This document shows positions 16,156 through 25,079 of a stretch of 57,794 nt of DNA, piece after piece. The DNA is from an uncultured Clostridia bacterium (lineage in GTDB: Bacteria > Bacillota > Clostridia > UBA1381 > UBA9506), in assembly GCA_934438075.1 (NCBI GenBank), contig CAKSBF010000013.1:1-57794 (forward strand). The letters run 5' to 3'. The notes under the pieces were generated by a model that was not told the origin of the DNA, searched no databases, and worked only from the letters and a program-made list of their open reading frames with translations. The first letter of the stretch is position 1. Each line of letters begins with the position of its first letter. Both the position numbers and the translations under genes were made by a program.

Positions 16156-16863
16156 TTATTTGTGCTTAGCAAATATCCATTCCAAAATATCGGGCTCGTT
16201 GAAAGCAGCCTCCCAACTGTTGTGCTCTCCAAATGGATGCTCTGTATATAACACGTCACCGCCTACATTTTTAAGTGCAGATACCATTTCACGCGTCCCG
16301 CTTACAGGAACTGTAGAATCATCTGCATTATGATATGTACGGATAGGAATATGCTTAATATCCACTGCTTTGGACGGATCCGCCCCGCCACATATCGGAA
16401 CAGCTGCAGCAAAGTAATCAGGATGACGCATCATCATATACCATGTTCCAAATCCGCCCATTGAGATGCCTGAAATATATATCCTGTTTTCGTCTATGTC
16501 ATATTTTTCACGTACATCGCTTAAAATTTCCTCGACAACTTGCATAGGCTTACTGATTGATATATTGTCAAAAGAATAGTTTCCGTTACTCCAAGGGGTG
16601 TCAACCCACTGCATGCCTTCAGGACATTGAGGTGCAATAATAATACATTCATTTTTAAATATATCATCATTCATGATTCGTTTAATTAAATCATTATGTA
16701 TGTTTATATGTTTTTTATTGTCGTTGCCTCTTTCCCCTGCTCCGTGTAAAAAAAGTAAAAGTGAATATGGTTTTTTAATTTTTTCTCCTTTCGGCACAAA
16801 AATACGATATGGCAATTCTAATCCGTTTGTTCCTATTTTAGTTTTAGAATTCATTAAATTCAT
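16156..16863 (-). CDS. alpha/beta-hydrolase esterase (phospholipase/carboxylesterase or PHB-depolymerase-like)
   Basis: The 235-residue protein has LLLFLHGAGERGND (oxyanion region), APQCPEG, ISGISMGGFGTW (nucleophile Ser in GISMGG), a likely catalytic Asp in HNADD and His in FGEHNSWE. No signal peptide is visible. Relatives cleave acyl or feruloyl groups from plant sugars, which suits the nearby glycoside hydrolase and CE15 genes, but the substrate is not determined. An AGAGGG-type ribosome site precedes the ATG. It appears monocistronic. Confidence 0.8.
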   Translation of the reverse strand: MNLMNSKTKIGTNGLELPYRIFVPKGEKIKKPYSLLLFLHGAGERGNDNKKHINIHNDLIKRIMNDDIFKNECIIIAPQCPEGMQWVDTPWSNGNYSFDNISISKPMQVVEEILSDVREKYDIDENRIYISGISMGGFGTWYMMMRHPDYFAAAVPICGGADPSKAVDIKHIPIRTYHNADDSTVPVSGTREMVSALKNVGGDVLYTEHPFGEHNSWEAAFNEPDILEWIFAKHK

Positions 16864-16928
16864 TGTTCTCTACCCTCTTTTATATTTTTTTTGATTGTAA
16901 AATGAAATTTACAGAAAAAGTCTAACTC

Positions 16929-17312
16929 TCACATTTTATCAGGCGATTCCTTGATGCGAACTGTAGTACAAAATCCACCGTTTTTCGGTGTACTTACACT
17001 TATGCCGAAATCCTTTCCGTAGTATAGCTTAAGCCTTCTATTTACGTTCAGCAAGCCAATGGCTTTCCTCTGGTTGTCAATGTCTGCGCCTGAATCAAGC
17101 ATGCCTTGCAGTTCCTCAAGAGCATCTTGTTCCATACCCTTGCCGTTATCCGTAATACTTATATATATTATATCATCCCTATTCCAGGCGTTAACATTAA
17201 TATATCCATCATCCACACCTCTTAGACCGTGCTTCATTGTATTTTCGAAGATGGGCTGAAATACCATGCGAATAATAGGTATATTCATATAAAGCTTATT
17301 TATCTTCTTCAT
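16929..17312 (-). pseudogene. C-terminal fragment of a YesM-type sensor histidine kinase
   Basis: The 127 codons cover only the ATPase half: MVFQPIFENTMKHG (N box), ITDNGKGM (G1 box), GLLNVNRRLKLYYG and the final strand. Membrane segments, HAMP and the phospho-accepting His are missing. Its apparent start overlaps the 3' end of the U32-like gene by 17 bases, so the upstream part was replaced. It ends with TGA. No response regulator gene is adjacent. Expression of a lone ATPase domain is possible but function is doubtful. Confidence 0.75.
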
Positions 17313-18264
17313 ATTGATACATGGGTATATCTGTGTTTATTTTTATTATTTTAAGTGGATTGCCGTTTTCCAAAACATATGGATATATGCTGTGAGCAGG
17401 CTCTAAAATTTCTAGAATATTGCCTACATATTTTTGATTAATATAGCTTTTTAAAATACTTGCAGGGCTTCTGCTTACTCTTGTAGCAAGCTTTGCCGCC
17501 ACGAAATACTCATCATACAGATGCATATCCTCGGGACGCACAAAATTAGTGCGTTCAATAAGGTATTTATAATTTTCTTCCTTTTTCAAAAAATCGCGGC
17601 ATATACCAACAAACTGGTACGCATTATCCATTTTGGATATTTCTGTTTCATGCGATACAAGATTATCATGGAAGGTTTGCGCCGAGCAATTGTTGAGGCA
17701 ACCACTGTTTGCGAGCATAAACATTTTTTTGCCGTGCTTGTCACACCAATTTTTAAGTTCCTTAATTCTATTAAAATCACGGTTAAACTCACGTTGCATA
17801 TAAAAGCTGTCAAAATAGCCGGATAAATATTCTATTCCTTCAACTGTGCCGATTTTCATATTGACCGATGCACGAACATCTATATCCTCAAAATTAGATT
17901 TTATAAATTTTGCAACCAGTGGAGATGTGGTTGTAATTGAGTTTAATCCGAATTCGGATAATATGTAGTCAACAGTATTGCCAATTTCATTGAAAAATGC
18001 TCTTGATTGACTATCTTTGCCATAGCAATTCCCGTTTATCAGCAGATTAAAAGAAAGTCCTTTCTCTGCGAGCTTTTTCAAATCTGCAATTTGCTTTTGA
18101 TGTGCTTCCCAGGGTAAAAGCATACTGTTATTAAGCTGATTATTACGCCCGTTAGCCATATCCCCCCAAGAAAAATACACCTCGTAAATATGCTCTTTAT
18201 TATTTATAATCTCATCTATAAAATACTGGTTTTCGCTTATTTGATACCCTACAGAAAACTTCAT
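17296..18264 (-). CDS. peptidase U32-family-like protein
   Basis: I start at ATG 18264, preceded by GGAGA with eight bases spacing, rather than at an upstream TTG; this gives 322 residues. The repeated TIM-like pattern and NSGCLNNCSAQTFHDN, with two cysteines in the U32 CxxxC-like context, point to this family. Members include collagenase-like proteins and UbiU/V- or RlhA-type iron-sulfur proteins, so peptidase activity should not be assumed. The following 260 bases upstream of the gene hold only a possible IS end. Its 3' end abuts the kinase fragment. Confidence 0.65.
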   Translation of the reverse strand: MKFSVGYQISENQYFIDEIINNKEHIYEVYFSWGDMANGRNNQLNNSMLLPWEAHQKQIADLKKLAEKGLSFNLLINGNCYGKDSQSRAFFNEIGNTVDYILSEFGLNSITTTSPLVAKFIKSNFEDIDVRASVNMKIGTVEGIEYLSGYFDSFYMQREFNRDFNRIKELKNWCDKHGKKMFMLANSGCLNNCSAQTFHDNLVSHETEISKMDNAYQFVGICRDFLKKEENYKYLIERTNFVRPEDMHLYDEYFVAAKLATRVSRSPASILKSYINQKYVGNILEILEPAHSIYPYVLENGNPLKIIKINTDIPMYQYEEDK

Positions 18265-18442
18265 TGTATCTGTCTCCAATCAATTCGGTTATCAGTTATA
18301 ATCTGATTATATCAAGTACACAAAAAATATTGTGTATATAATCAAACCAAAAATATAAATATATAAAGAAAAATAAATAAAAGACATATTTAACATAAAC
18401 TGCCACGATTTATACATATATTACAAAAAGGCGGTTTATTAT

Positions 18443-18500
18443 ATTCTACCGTAGGAGGCCATTTTTTCTATTGTCCGTTTTTTGCCGGGTCCGTTCAAAA
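18443..18500. repeat. dispersed repeat resembling an IS3-type element end
   Basis: This stretch, containing CCGTAGGAGGCCATTTTTTC and TTCTATTGTCCGTTTT, matches 24103-24155 at most positions in the same orientation. The second copy sits beside an IS3 transposase fragment, so both are probably scars of related elements. The rest of the 18265-18542 gap shows no gene. Confidence 0.5.
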
Positions 18501-18542
18501 AGCAAGTATAATTTTTGATTTATAGAGACAAGTATGAATTTT

Positions 18543-19097
18543 TTACTCTGCCAAATATTCCTCTAAACATATCTTTCTTTGATGCATTTCTTTCGCTTCT
18601 TTTTTTCCTACAAATCTGTAATGCCAAGGTTCAAAGCAAATTTTTGTTATATCAGTTTTATCTTCGGGGTAACGCAGAACAAACCCAAATTTATAAGCAT
18701 TTTCAGAGAGCCAATCATAAACCTCATCAAGAGTTGAACGCCCTTCAATAGGGTCAATATCTACAGCAAGTCCACTGTGATGTTCACTCTCAGTAGGTGA
18801 TGCAACATACTTTTTTGTTTCCGTCATCGCTTCTTCAGGAGTCAAGCCATTCCCTTCTTTTTCTAAAAGGTCCAATTTAAAAAGATAGGTTTGAACAGTT
18901 TCAGAACGATACCCCCATGTAACAGACATAAAAACATTATCTTTTTCTGCATGTTTTATCATATTGATAAGGTGTTTATATACTCTTTTGTCCACACACT
19001 CACCATTTTTTAAAGAAACCAAATTATAGATATAGCCTTTGGGCATTGGATTTTCATAGTTAACTAAAAGTAAATTCCATTTATCAGCTTTTCTCAT
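18543..19097 (-). CDS. M15B/VanY-type D-alanyl-D-alanine carboxypeptidase domain protein
   Basis: The 184-residue protein begins directly at the catalytic domain (KWNLLLVNYENPMP) and contains GYRS, the zinc motif SEHHSGLAVDI (His and Asp ligands) and EPWHYRFVG with the catalytic Glu/His region. These match VanY/DacB-like D,D-carboxypeptidases that trim peptidoglycan stem peptides. Most relatives have an N-terminal signal or membrane anchor, and none is present here. The gene may thus be 5' truncated, or the protein may act inside the cell. An AAGGA site precedes the ATG. Confidence 0.8.
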   Translation of the reverse strand: MRKADKWNLLLVNYENPMPKGYIYNLVSLKNGECVDKRVYKHLINMIKHAEKDNVFMSVTWGYRSETVQTYLFKLDLLEKEGNGLTPEEAMTETKKYVASPTESEHHSGLAVDIDPIEGRSTLDEVYDWLSENAYKFGFVLRYPEDKTDITKICFEPWHYRFVGKKEAKEMHQRKICLEEYLAE

Positions 19098-19140
19098 TTT
19101 CGTATTATCCTTACATTTCTATATTTATTAAAGATTTATA

Positions 19141-19246
19141 TTATTTGCATCTCACACACCGCTATATGCCGAAAACCCATCATTAACCGGCAATATGCCA
19201 ATGTTACAGGATCATCCTCACCGTACCAGCGGAACGTCATTTTCAT
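19141..19246 (-). pseudogene. uxuA: N-terminal remnant of uxuA (mannonate dehydratase)
   Basis: A 34-codon frame starting at ATG 19246 reads MKMTFRWYGEDDPVTLAY, the characteristic start of UxuA. It then diverges and stops. It has a strong GGGAGGGG ribosome site and lies 15 bases after the CE15-like esterase gene, so it was probably the next gene of that operon. UxuA removes water from D-mannonate in glucuronate breakdown. More than 300 codons are missing. Confidence 0.7.
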
Positions 19247-19261
19247 GGCGCCCCTCCCTTT

Positions 19262-20362
19262 TTATTTCAAATATAATTCTGCAAAATCCATGTAACATTG
19301 CCAATCAAATCTGGTAAGATCATGATCATGATGTGTACGATGATGTGTACGATGATAAGCAATTGTACCTTCGTGATACTTTTTATCCAGAACCACTTCA
19401 TCAGTTATGACCACACCTTTTTTCCCATACAATTCATATACAGGGCTTGCCAGCTTTGCACTCAAAAGTTCTGCATCGGGGTCTGCCCATTCATCCAAAA
19501 CGTCGCTCTTTATATATAGCGGCCGCGGTGCAATTAATGACAACAGCATATGTTGGTCAAGAGGAAGCATTTCTTCCCTGTCATTATAGAGATGATAATT
19601 ATCACAAAACCAATCGCTTATATTAATATCTTTAATATGTTCTCCTTTTTTACCACGGGTATAGGCTGCCCCCATACAGCCTGAACTGTTAGCAATCACC
19701 AATGCAAAACGAGGATCGGTTGCGCCTGCCCACAATGCGGTTTTACCGCAACGGGAATGTCCTATTATAGCGACCTTTGAATGTTCAATGTCAATATCGC
19801 GCTCTAAATAATCCATCACACGGCTTGCACCAAAAGCTCATCCTGAGATAGTCGCCCAAGACCGTTTTGTCCTCTGATGCACATTTGGCTGCATTGCAGC
19901 AAATACTCCTTTTTTAAACTCAGAATGATGAGGCCAATCCGGAGAAACATGCCCAACAGGCATAACTGCCACACCATAGCCACGGGAAACAATATCAAAA
20001 ATCGGCAAAAAATCATAATCAATTTGCTCTGCAAAATTAACCTGCTTCATATAATATTCGTTTTCTATAAACAGAAATACAGGCACAGGCAATTGGCTTT
20101 GCGGTAAAAACAAATGTAAATCAAAGGGCACATGATTGATACGAATTTCAATCTCTTTATATCGAATGTCATGACCAAGATATGCATTTTCATATCGTTT
20201 CTGCACAAATTCCAAATTTTCAGGAATTTCATACGGACGCACACCATAAACAAAATTCTCTAAAAGAATCATAATTTCAGGTCTTCGAAATTTTTCCCAA
20301 TCGTCTATGTTTGTAATTTTCATTCCCGAAATTGAAGTTAAAATATCTAAGCGATTATCCAT
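19262..20362 (-). pseudogene. CE15-like glucuronoyl/acetylxylan esterase with one in-frame TGA
   Basis: The reading frame is continuous for 366 codons except for TGA at 19838-19840 (codon 175). The N-terminal part (NIDDWEKFRRPEI, FVYGVRPYEIP) and the later GHSRCGKTALWAGATD nucleophile motif, SGCMGA and DLTRFDW near the end match CE15-like esterases, which cleave glucuronoyl or acetyl esters in xylan. Around the TGA the frame reads SWATIS, G, stop, AFGASRVMDYLE; relatives have Trp at this place, so TGG to TGA is the simplest origin. Near the C-terminus RTHH is repeated twice in tandem next to the expected catalytic His. No signal peptide is seen. A good AAGGAGAAT site precedes the ATG. Confidence 0.75.
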
Positions 20363-20394
20363 ACAGATTCTCCTTATAGATTCCCTTTTTTATT

Positions 20395-22857
20395 TTAATA
20401 ATCTTTTCTCAAGTATTCTTCTGCTTCTACCCAATATTGCATGGATTCAACAGGCTCAGCATCAAGCTGCCAATACTGAGTCATCATGCCTTCTTTATTA
20501 GGTCCTGAACGGGCAACTTTTGCAAGATAATTCTTCAGTTCATAAATTGAAATACTGTTTTCCGTTGTTAAATCACCCGATATGAATGACTTGCATAATG
20601 CATTAAGCATAGCACATGCTGCAGGATCTTTATCTTCAACACCAGTAAAATTAAAGCCTGTCACAAGCAATCTTCCATTGCCGGCCTTTAATGCAAAAGC
20701 GTATGAGAAATGACGCATAGTTCTGTCATACATAAGCTCGGGTAAATTGAATTTACCAGGGTCAAAACGGTCACGGTTGCTTTTATCCAAGCCACTTACA
20801 ACGGAATTAACCTCTACAGGGAAATCGTCTAAATTGATTTTATCACTATCTTCAATTAAAGGATAATACTGATAATTAATTTCCCCATCGGTTACAAAGC
20901 CATATTTATTTAAAAGTTCTTTGTTATCTCTTCCGCCATTGATTGTGCCTCTGTCCCATATAACGCCCTTATAACGTTCCCACACGCCGCGGAATGCATA
21001 TTTAGGTGCCTTCTGTTTTTTATCAAGCAGATGACGTGTCCAATCTGTGCGATACAACAGCACTATATCTTTGCCTGCATCCAACTTTTCAAACAGACTA
21101 TCATCTAATTTATCTGTAATGAAAGCATCAGGATTTTCAGTAAACTCACATATGCTATCCAAATATTTTCCCTGCATATCTGATGATAAGTTGAGAGCAA
21201 TTTTATCAACTTTTGGAAATACCCAAAGTTCCCAGCTGTTTTCAATATGCGTTCCGTTATCAAAATCCAGTCTGCAGAAAAGCATAAGTTTATTGCTTTT
21301 ATCTACCTCGGGCATTTTAACCTCAATACTGCAAATTTCATACAATCCGGATTCTGAAGTATCAACATCATTTAATGTTCCATTTGCAATTACTTTCTTG
21401 TCATCAGTTAGATTAAAAGAGAACTCAGCAGATTTTGACGGATTGATTGCATAGCAGGAGAAAAGAACGGGAATTTTTACACTTTCACCCGATTCATATA
21501 TCTGCTTTGAAAGTCTTGCAAGCAAAACTGTATCTGCATTGAATTTGCAAAATTCTTCTGCAGATATTCCCTGAGGGTCATCAAAGCAGTCAACAATACC
21601 ATTTGAATTCTCGTACTTGTCCGTATCGGCAAACTGCAGCATATGAAACCCTGAAAGCAAATTACTTGCACGGATACCCTCTATAGCAGTTTTCCAGCAA
21701 CGGAACTGAAAATTCTTTGTAATCTGAACTGTTTGTTCAAAATCCTTGTTATATCCCTTGGCTTCAATCATTTTAATTTCTTCGTCTATCCACCATGGCT
21801 TGTCAATACCATACTTTGTGAATTTTTCTTTTAAAGAATAAAAATCACGCCAAGCTGTATAATGACAAACCTCATGTGCTATTAAAGGTCTTTTAAAACT
21901 GATTTTTCTGCGGATTTTTGAACTTTCAGTGTCAATAACCATATCTTTGTTATTGACTGTTCCAAAGCAGAGTAAATTGTCAGTATTTTCAAACATATCA
22001 CCGTGCTTTGCATAGGGAAAGAAATAGCCCATGTGCTGAACATCAAAATCCACCCCGTCACGGTCATACTCACCATGAGCACAGGTATCAATAAAGAACC
22101 TTGTTGGATCATGTTTTTTAATAAAATCGCGAATTTCACGTATGCGTGGCTTTTTGCCCGGCTCACGTATTTCATTGCCTACACAATACACCATAAATGA
22201 TGGGTGATTATAAAGAGAGTGAATAACATTCAACAAATCATCATTGGTTATAAAATCATCTTTGCCATAGAGCATTTCATGTAAATTATCATACTCAAGA
22301 TTTTCCGCACGCATTTCAATATGAATCATAATTCCCAATTCATCAGCAGCACGAAAGCATTCCTCAGGAGGTATAACCGAATGAAAGCGAATAGTATTAA
22401 AGCCATAGCTTTTTGCCATAAGTATATTCTTTTTGTAAAATTCATAATTCGAAAGTCCGCAGTTGTTCTGATGCTCATGTGCCGCCGCACCACGGATATA
22501 TGCACGCATATAAAAAGGATAACCATTTAGATACAAATATTTTTCGTCGGCTGAAAGTATGCGAAAACCAAACCTATCACAAAGATTCTCTTGGTCACCG
22601 TTCTCATATTTAACTAAGGCACGGTATGTATAAAGTACCGGCTTTTCGACAGTCCAATATGTTCCGTCAAAAACAGAATTTGTTTCGGCAGTGTTGCCTA
22701 TTACGCATACATCTTCCTTAAAAACAATTGCTCCCTTTTCATCAACAATTTCATAATTTAAAGAAACAATGTTTGTGTTAGAAAGTATAACCGCACTAAC
22801 ACCATCTTTCGGTGCACCTGCAGTTAGTTTTAATACCGTTCCTTTATTAGTTACCAT
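20395..22857 (-). CDS. glycoside hydrolase family 2 protein lacking the usual N-terminal beta-sandwich
   Basis: Starting at ATG 22857 (GAGGTG site nine bases upstream; a GTG at 22869 is the alternative) the protein is about 820 residues. Residues 1-105 match the GH2 immunoglobulin-like domain ending in CDRFGFR. The TIM barrel follows with FYMRAYIRG, NTIRFHSV, the acid/base Glu in YCVGNEIRE and the likely nucleophile Glu in AHEVCHY. About 400 C-terminal residues are beta-rich and unassigned. The first GH2 domain, about 170 residues of sugar-binding jelly roll, is absent and nothing resembling it lies upstream. It is probably cytoplasmic; substrate could be a beta-glucuronide or galactoside. 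The AraC-type gene upstream is its likely regulator. Confidence 0.78.
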   Translation of the reverse strand: MVTNKGTVLKLTAGAPKDGVSAVILSNTNIVSLNYEIVDEKGAIVFKEDVCVIGNTAETNSVFDGTYWTVEKPVLYTYRALVKYENGDQENLCDRFGFRILSADEKYLYLNGYPFYMRAYIRGAAAHEHQNNCGLSNYEFYKKNILMAKSYGFNTIRFHSVIPPEECFRAADELGIMIHIEMRAENLEYDNLHEMLYGKDDFITNDDLLNVIHSLYNHPSFMVYCVGNEIREPGKKPRIREIRDFIKKHDPTRFFIDTCAHGEYDRDGVDFDVQHMGYFFPYAKHGDMFENTDNLLCFGTVNNKDMVIDTESSKIRRKISFKRPLIAHEVCHYTAWRDFYSLKEKFTKYGIDKPWWIDEEIKMIEAKGYNKDFEQTVQITKNFQFRCWKTAIEGIRASNLLSGFHMLQFADTDKYENSNGIVDCFDDPQGISAEEFCKFNADTVLLARLSKQIYESGESVKIPVLFSCYAINPSKSAEFSFNLTDDKKVIANGTLNDVDTSESGLYEICSIEVKMPEVDKSNKLMLFCRLDFDNGTHIENSWELWVFPKVDKIALNLSSDMQGKYLDSICEFTENPDAFITDKLDDSLFEKLDAGKDIVLLYRTDWTRHLLDKKQKAPKYAFRGVWERYKGVIWDRGTINGGRDNKELLNKYGFVTDGEINYQYYPLIEDSDKINLDDFPVEVNSVVSGLDKSNRDRFDPGKFNLPELMYDRTMRHFSYAFALKAGNGRLLVTGFNFTGVEDKDPAACAMLNALCKSFISGDLTTENSISIYELKNYLAKVARSGPNKEGMMTQYWQLDAEPVESMQYWVEAEEYLRKDY

Positions 22858-22973
22858 ATCCCACAACACCTCAAACTAAAGTATGTATTTATCTATATTG
22901 CTTGTTGCCTGCCGCTGAACGCCAATATTAATATTTTCATGCGATAAGAGTATATCAAACAAAAAAATCATCT

Positions 22974-23868
22974 TCAATCCATGTCAGTGCTGTCTTTAGG
23001 CACAAGATTTGTTCTATTTCTATATTCTGAAGGTGTCATTCCTATATATTGTTTAAATGCTCTGCGAAAGGTAAAAGATCGCGAAAAGCCAAACTGCTCT
23101 GACAACTGTTCAACAGTCGAATTACTGGTAACAAGTAGCTCTGCAGCATACATTATTTTCTTTTTGTTAATATATTCTTTAATGGTAATGCCCATTTTTT
23201 CCTTGAAAAGATGGGAGAGATAGTATTCACTGTAAGAAAGTTGAGAGGCAATATCCCTAACGCTCTGTATTTGCATATACTCCCTATCTATATATTTTAA
23301 CATTCTATACATGGTGTAGTTGCCTGATTCCTTGCCATGATTTATATTATATACATAATCGTTACCTGAAAGTATCCTTGTTAAGGCCGTTAACATCTGC
23401 GATATATTGATCAATCATTCTGTTGCTGTGTTCATCATAATTGTAAAACTCACGTATTAAAAATTCGGCGATATTCTTGACCACGCCGTTATCATCAGCA
23501 ATAAAAGAATCCCTGCCATCGCATTTTTCATAAAAGGATTTAACAGAAGAATTTTTAAGATTGGGGAAAAAACCAATACATACATACCGAAAATTATTAT
23601 CCGGGGCAGCCTGAATTTGATGGGTGCATCCGTTTTTTATATAATGAATTTGACCCTGACTAATCTCTGATTTGTTGTCATTAGAGATTATTTCTGCGTT
23701 ACCTGAAACCACATATGTAATTTCATCGCATCGCTGCATATGCTGCGTTATCTGACCACCTCGAATAACAGATAATTCCGCAACCTGATATATATTGCCA
23801 ACATCCAATTCAAGCAGTTCTTTCTCAAAAATATTATTAAATTCAAAAACACGTTCAGAATATTTCAT
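22974..23868 (-). pseudogene. AraC-family transcriptional regulator with a frameshift
   Basis: I start at ATG 23868 (AAAGGAGAAAT site) rather than upstream in-frame codons. The N-terminal 160 residues form a cupin sugar-sensing domain (YVVSGNAEII, GQIHYIKNG). The C-terminal part has two helix-turn-helix motifs (VRDIASQLSYSEYYLSHLF and VEQLSEQFGFSRSFTFRR) ending in GMTPSEYRN. The two halves are in different frames, joining near 23410 at NRMIDQYI/SQML, with no homopolymer there. Restored, it would be a normal 290-300-residue activator of the GH2 gene. It ends with TGA. As written it makes only the cupin half. Confidence 0.8.
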
Positions 23869-23953
23869 TGGTGATTTCTCCTTTAAAAATACATATTTAT
23901 ACACCTATTATTCTTTATACCATATTCTTAACGCTAAGTCAACACGAATAATG

Positions 23954-24064
23954 TTAGCGATGAGTTCCTCCGTTCCGCTCTTGTATGATGTTGCCGTGTA
24001 AGTCTCTAATCACTGAAAGATATAAAACACCTTGCTTTGTGTATATGCATGAAATATCCGTAAC
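23954..24064 (-). pseudogene. IS3-family transposase fragment
   Basis: On the minus strand 36 codons read VTDISCIYTKQGVLYLSVIR followed by DLHGN. This is the beginning of the DDE core of IS3/IS150-type OrfB (first catalytic Asp in TDI). It is cut on both sides. The 300-base gap between the AraC and isomerase genes holds only this fragment and the adjacent hairpin/IS-end repeat. Confidence 0.7.
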
Positions 24065-24084
24065 TTTATTGCATAAAAATTCCT

Positions 24085-24155
24085 CCTATGGCAGTTTCTG
24101 TTATTCTGCCATAGGAAGCTCTTTTTCTATTGTCCGTTTTGACTGAACCCGTCCA
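24085..24155. terminator. hairpin (bidirectional terminator) and IS3-end-like repeat
   Basis: CCTATGGCAG at 24085-24094 pairs perfectly with CTGCCATAGG at 24106-24115. On the plus strand it is followed by CTCTTTTTCT, and on the minus strand by a TTTTTA tract, so it could end transcripts from both sides, including the isomerase gene. The continuation TTCTATTGTCCGTTTT repeats the sequence at 18465-18485. Confidence 0.55.
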
Positions 24156-24222
24156 CCGCAAAGTTACTTTTTCGTTTTTACATAAACAAATTAAAATATT
24201 GATTTTTCATGAATTGTTTTGA

Positions 24223-25062
24223 CTACATTTTATTTATAAGATAATTCATGGCTTTACCAATATCTTCAGCAGGATTTTCTCCAACCTCACGTTCAATGGT
24301 CAAAAATCCTTTGTAGCCTATTTCGTCCAATGCTTTAAGATAATGATCAAAATCTACATCGCCCTCGCCTAAAGGAAGTTCAATATAGGCATCCCCCTGA
24401 TTGGATTCTTCGTCAATAATTCTGTAAATCACTTCGGGGTTAACATCTCTCAGTTTTTTTCCATCCTTTGCGTGAGTATGTACGATGTAATCTTTAAGTG
24501 TATAAACACCCTTAACAGGGTCATCACCTGTTACCATTACAAAGTTTGCAGGGTCAAAATTAACCGCCACGCCTTTTGAACCTAAATCATCAAGAAATCC
24601 TTTTAAAGTGGCTGCAATTTCAGGTCCTGTTTCTATTGCAAAATGTGCATTCATTTCATCTGCGTAGCGTGAAAGTTCAAAGCATGCATCCTGCATGATT
24701 TTATAACGCTCATGGTGTTTATCAGCAGGAACAACGCCTATATGAGTTGTTACAACGTTGGTTTCCAATTTCTTTGCCAAATCAAGAATACGTTTTGATT
24801 TTTCTATAAGCTTTGGATTTAGCTCACGATTTCCAAATCCCATGCCCAGATCGCCGCAAAGTGCAGAAAACACCAAGCCGTTTGATTTGACCATATCCAA
24901 AAGTTCCTTTGTTTTTTCAGTGTTCATATTTTCGGGTGCAAATTCACCCGTGGTTGCATACATCTGCAAACCTTTAGCGCCCATTTCACTTGCTTTGATA
25001 ATTGCACTTTTCGCATCTAAGCGAAAAGAATCAAGCATAACACCAATAGGAAATTTATACAT
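24223..25062 (-). CDS. sugar phosphate isomerase/epimerase (xylose isomerase-like TIM barrel)
   Basis: The 279-residue protein has the AP-endonuclease-2-like barrel pattern: IGVMLDSFRLD, GAKGLQMYAT, the metal-site Glu in AIETGPE, NFDPANF, HTHAKDGK and a final Glu in IELPLGEGDVDF. These supply the usual Glu/Asp/His metal ligands. It is preceded by an AGTAGGAGAG site and lies 17 bases after a Gfo/Idh/MocA gene, so it belongs to the four-gene run 27977 to 24223. Such enzyme sets oxidise, epimerise and re-reduce inositols or unusual sugars; the exact substrate is unknown. It ends with TAG. Confidence 0.82.
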   Translation of the reverse strand: MYKFPIGVMLDSFRLDAKSAIIKASEMGAKGLQMYATTGEFAPENMNTEKTKELLDMVKSNGLVFSALCGDLGMGFGNRELNPKLIEKSKRILDLAKKLETNVVTTHIGVVPADKHHERYKIMQDACFELSRYADEMNAHFAIETGPEIAATLKGFLDDLGSKGVAVNFDPANFVMVTGDDPVKGVYTLKDYIVHTHAKDGKKLRDVNPEVIYRIIDEESNQGDAYIELPLGEGDVDFDHYLKALDEIGYKGFLTIEREVGENPAEDIGKAMNYLINKM

Positions 25063-25079
25063 ATGATTCTCTCCTACTC

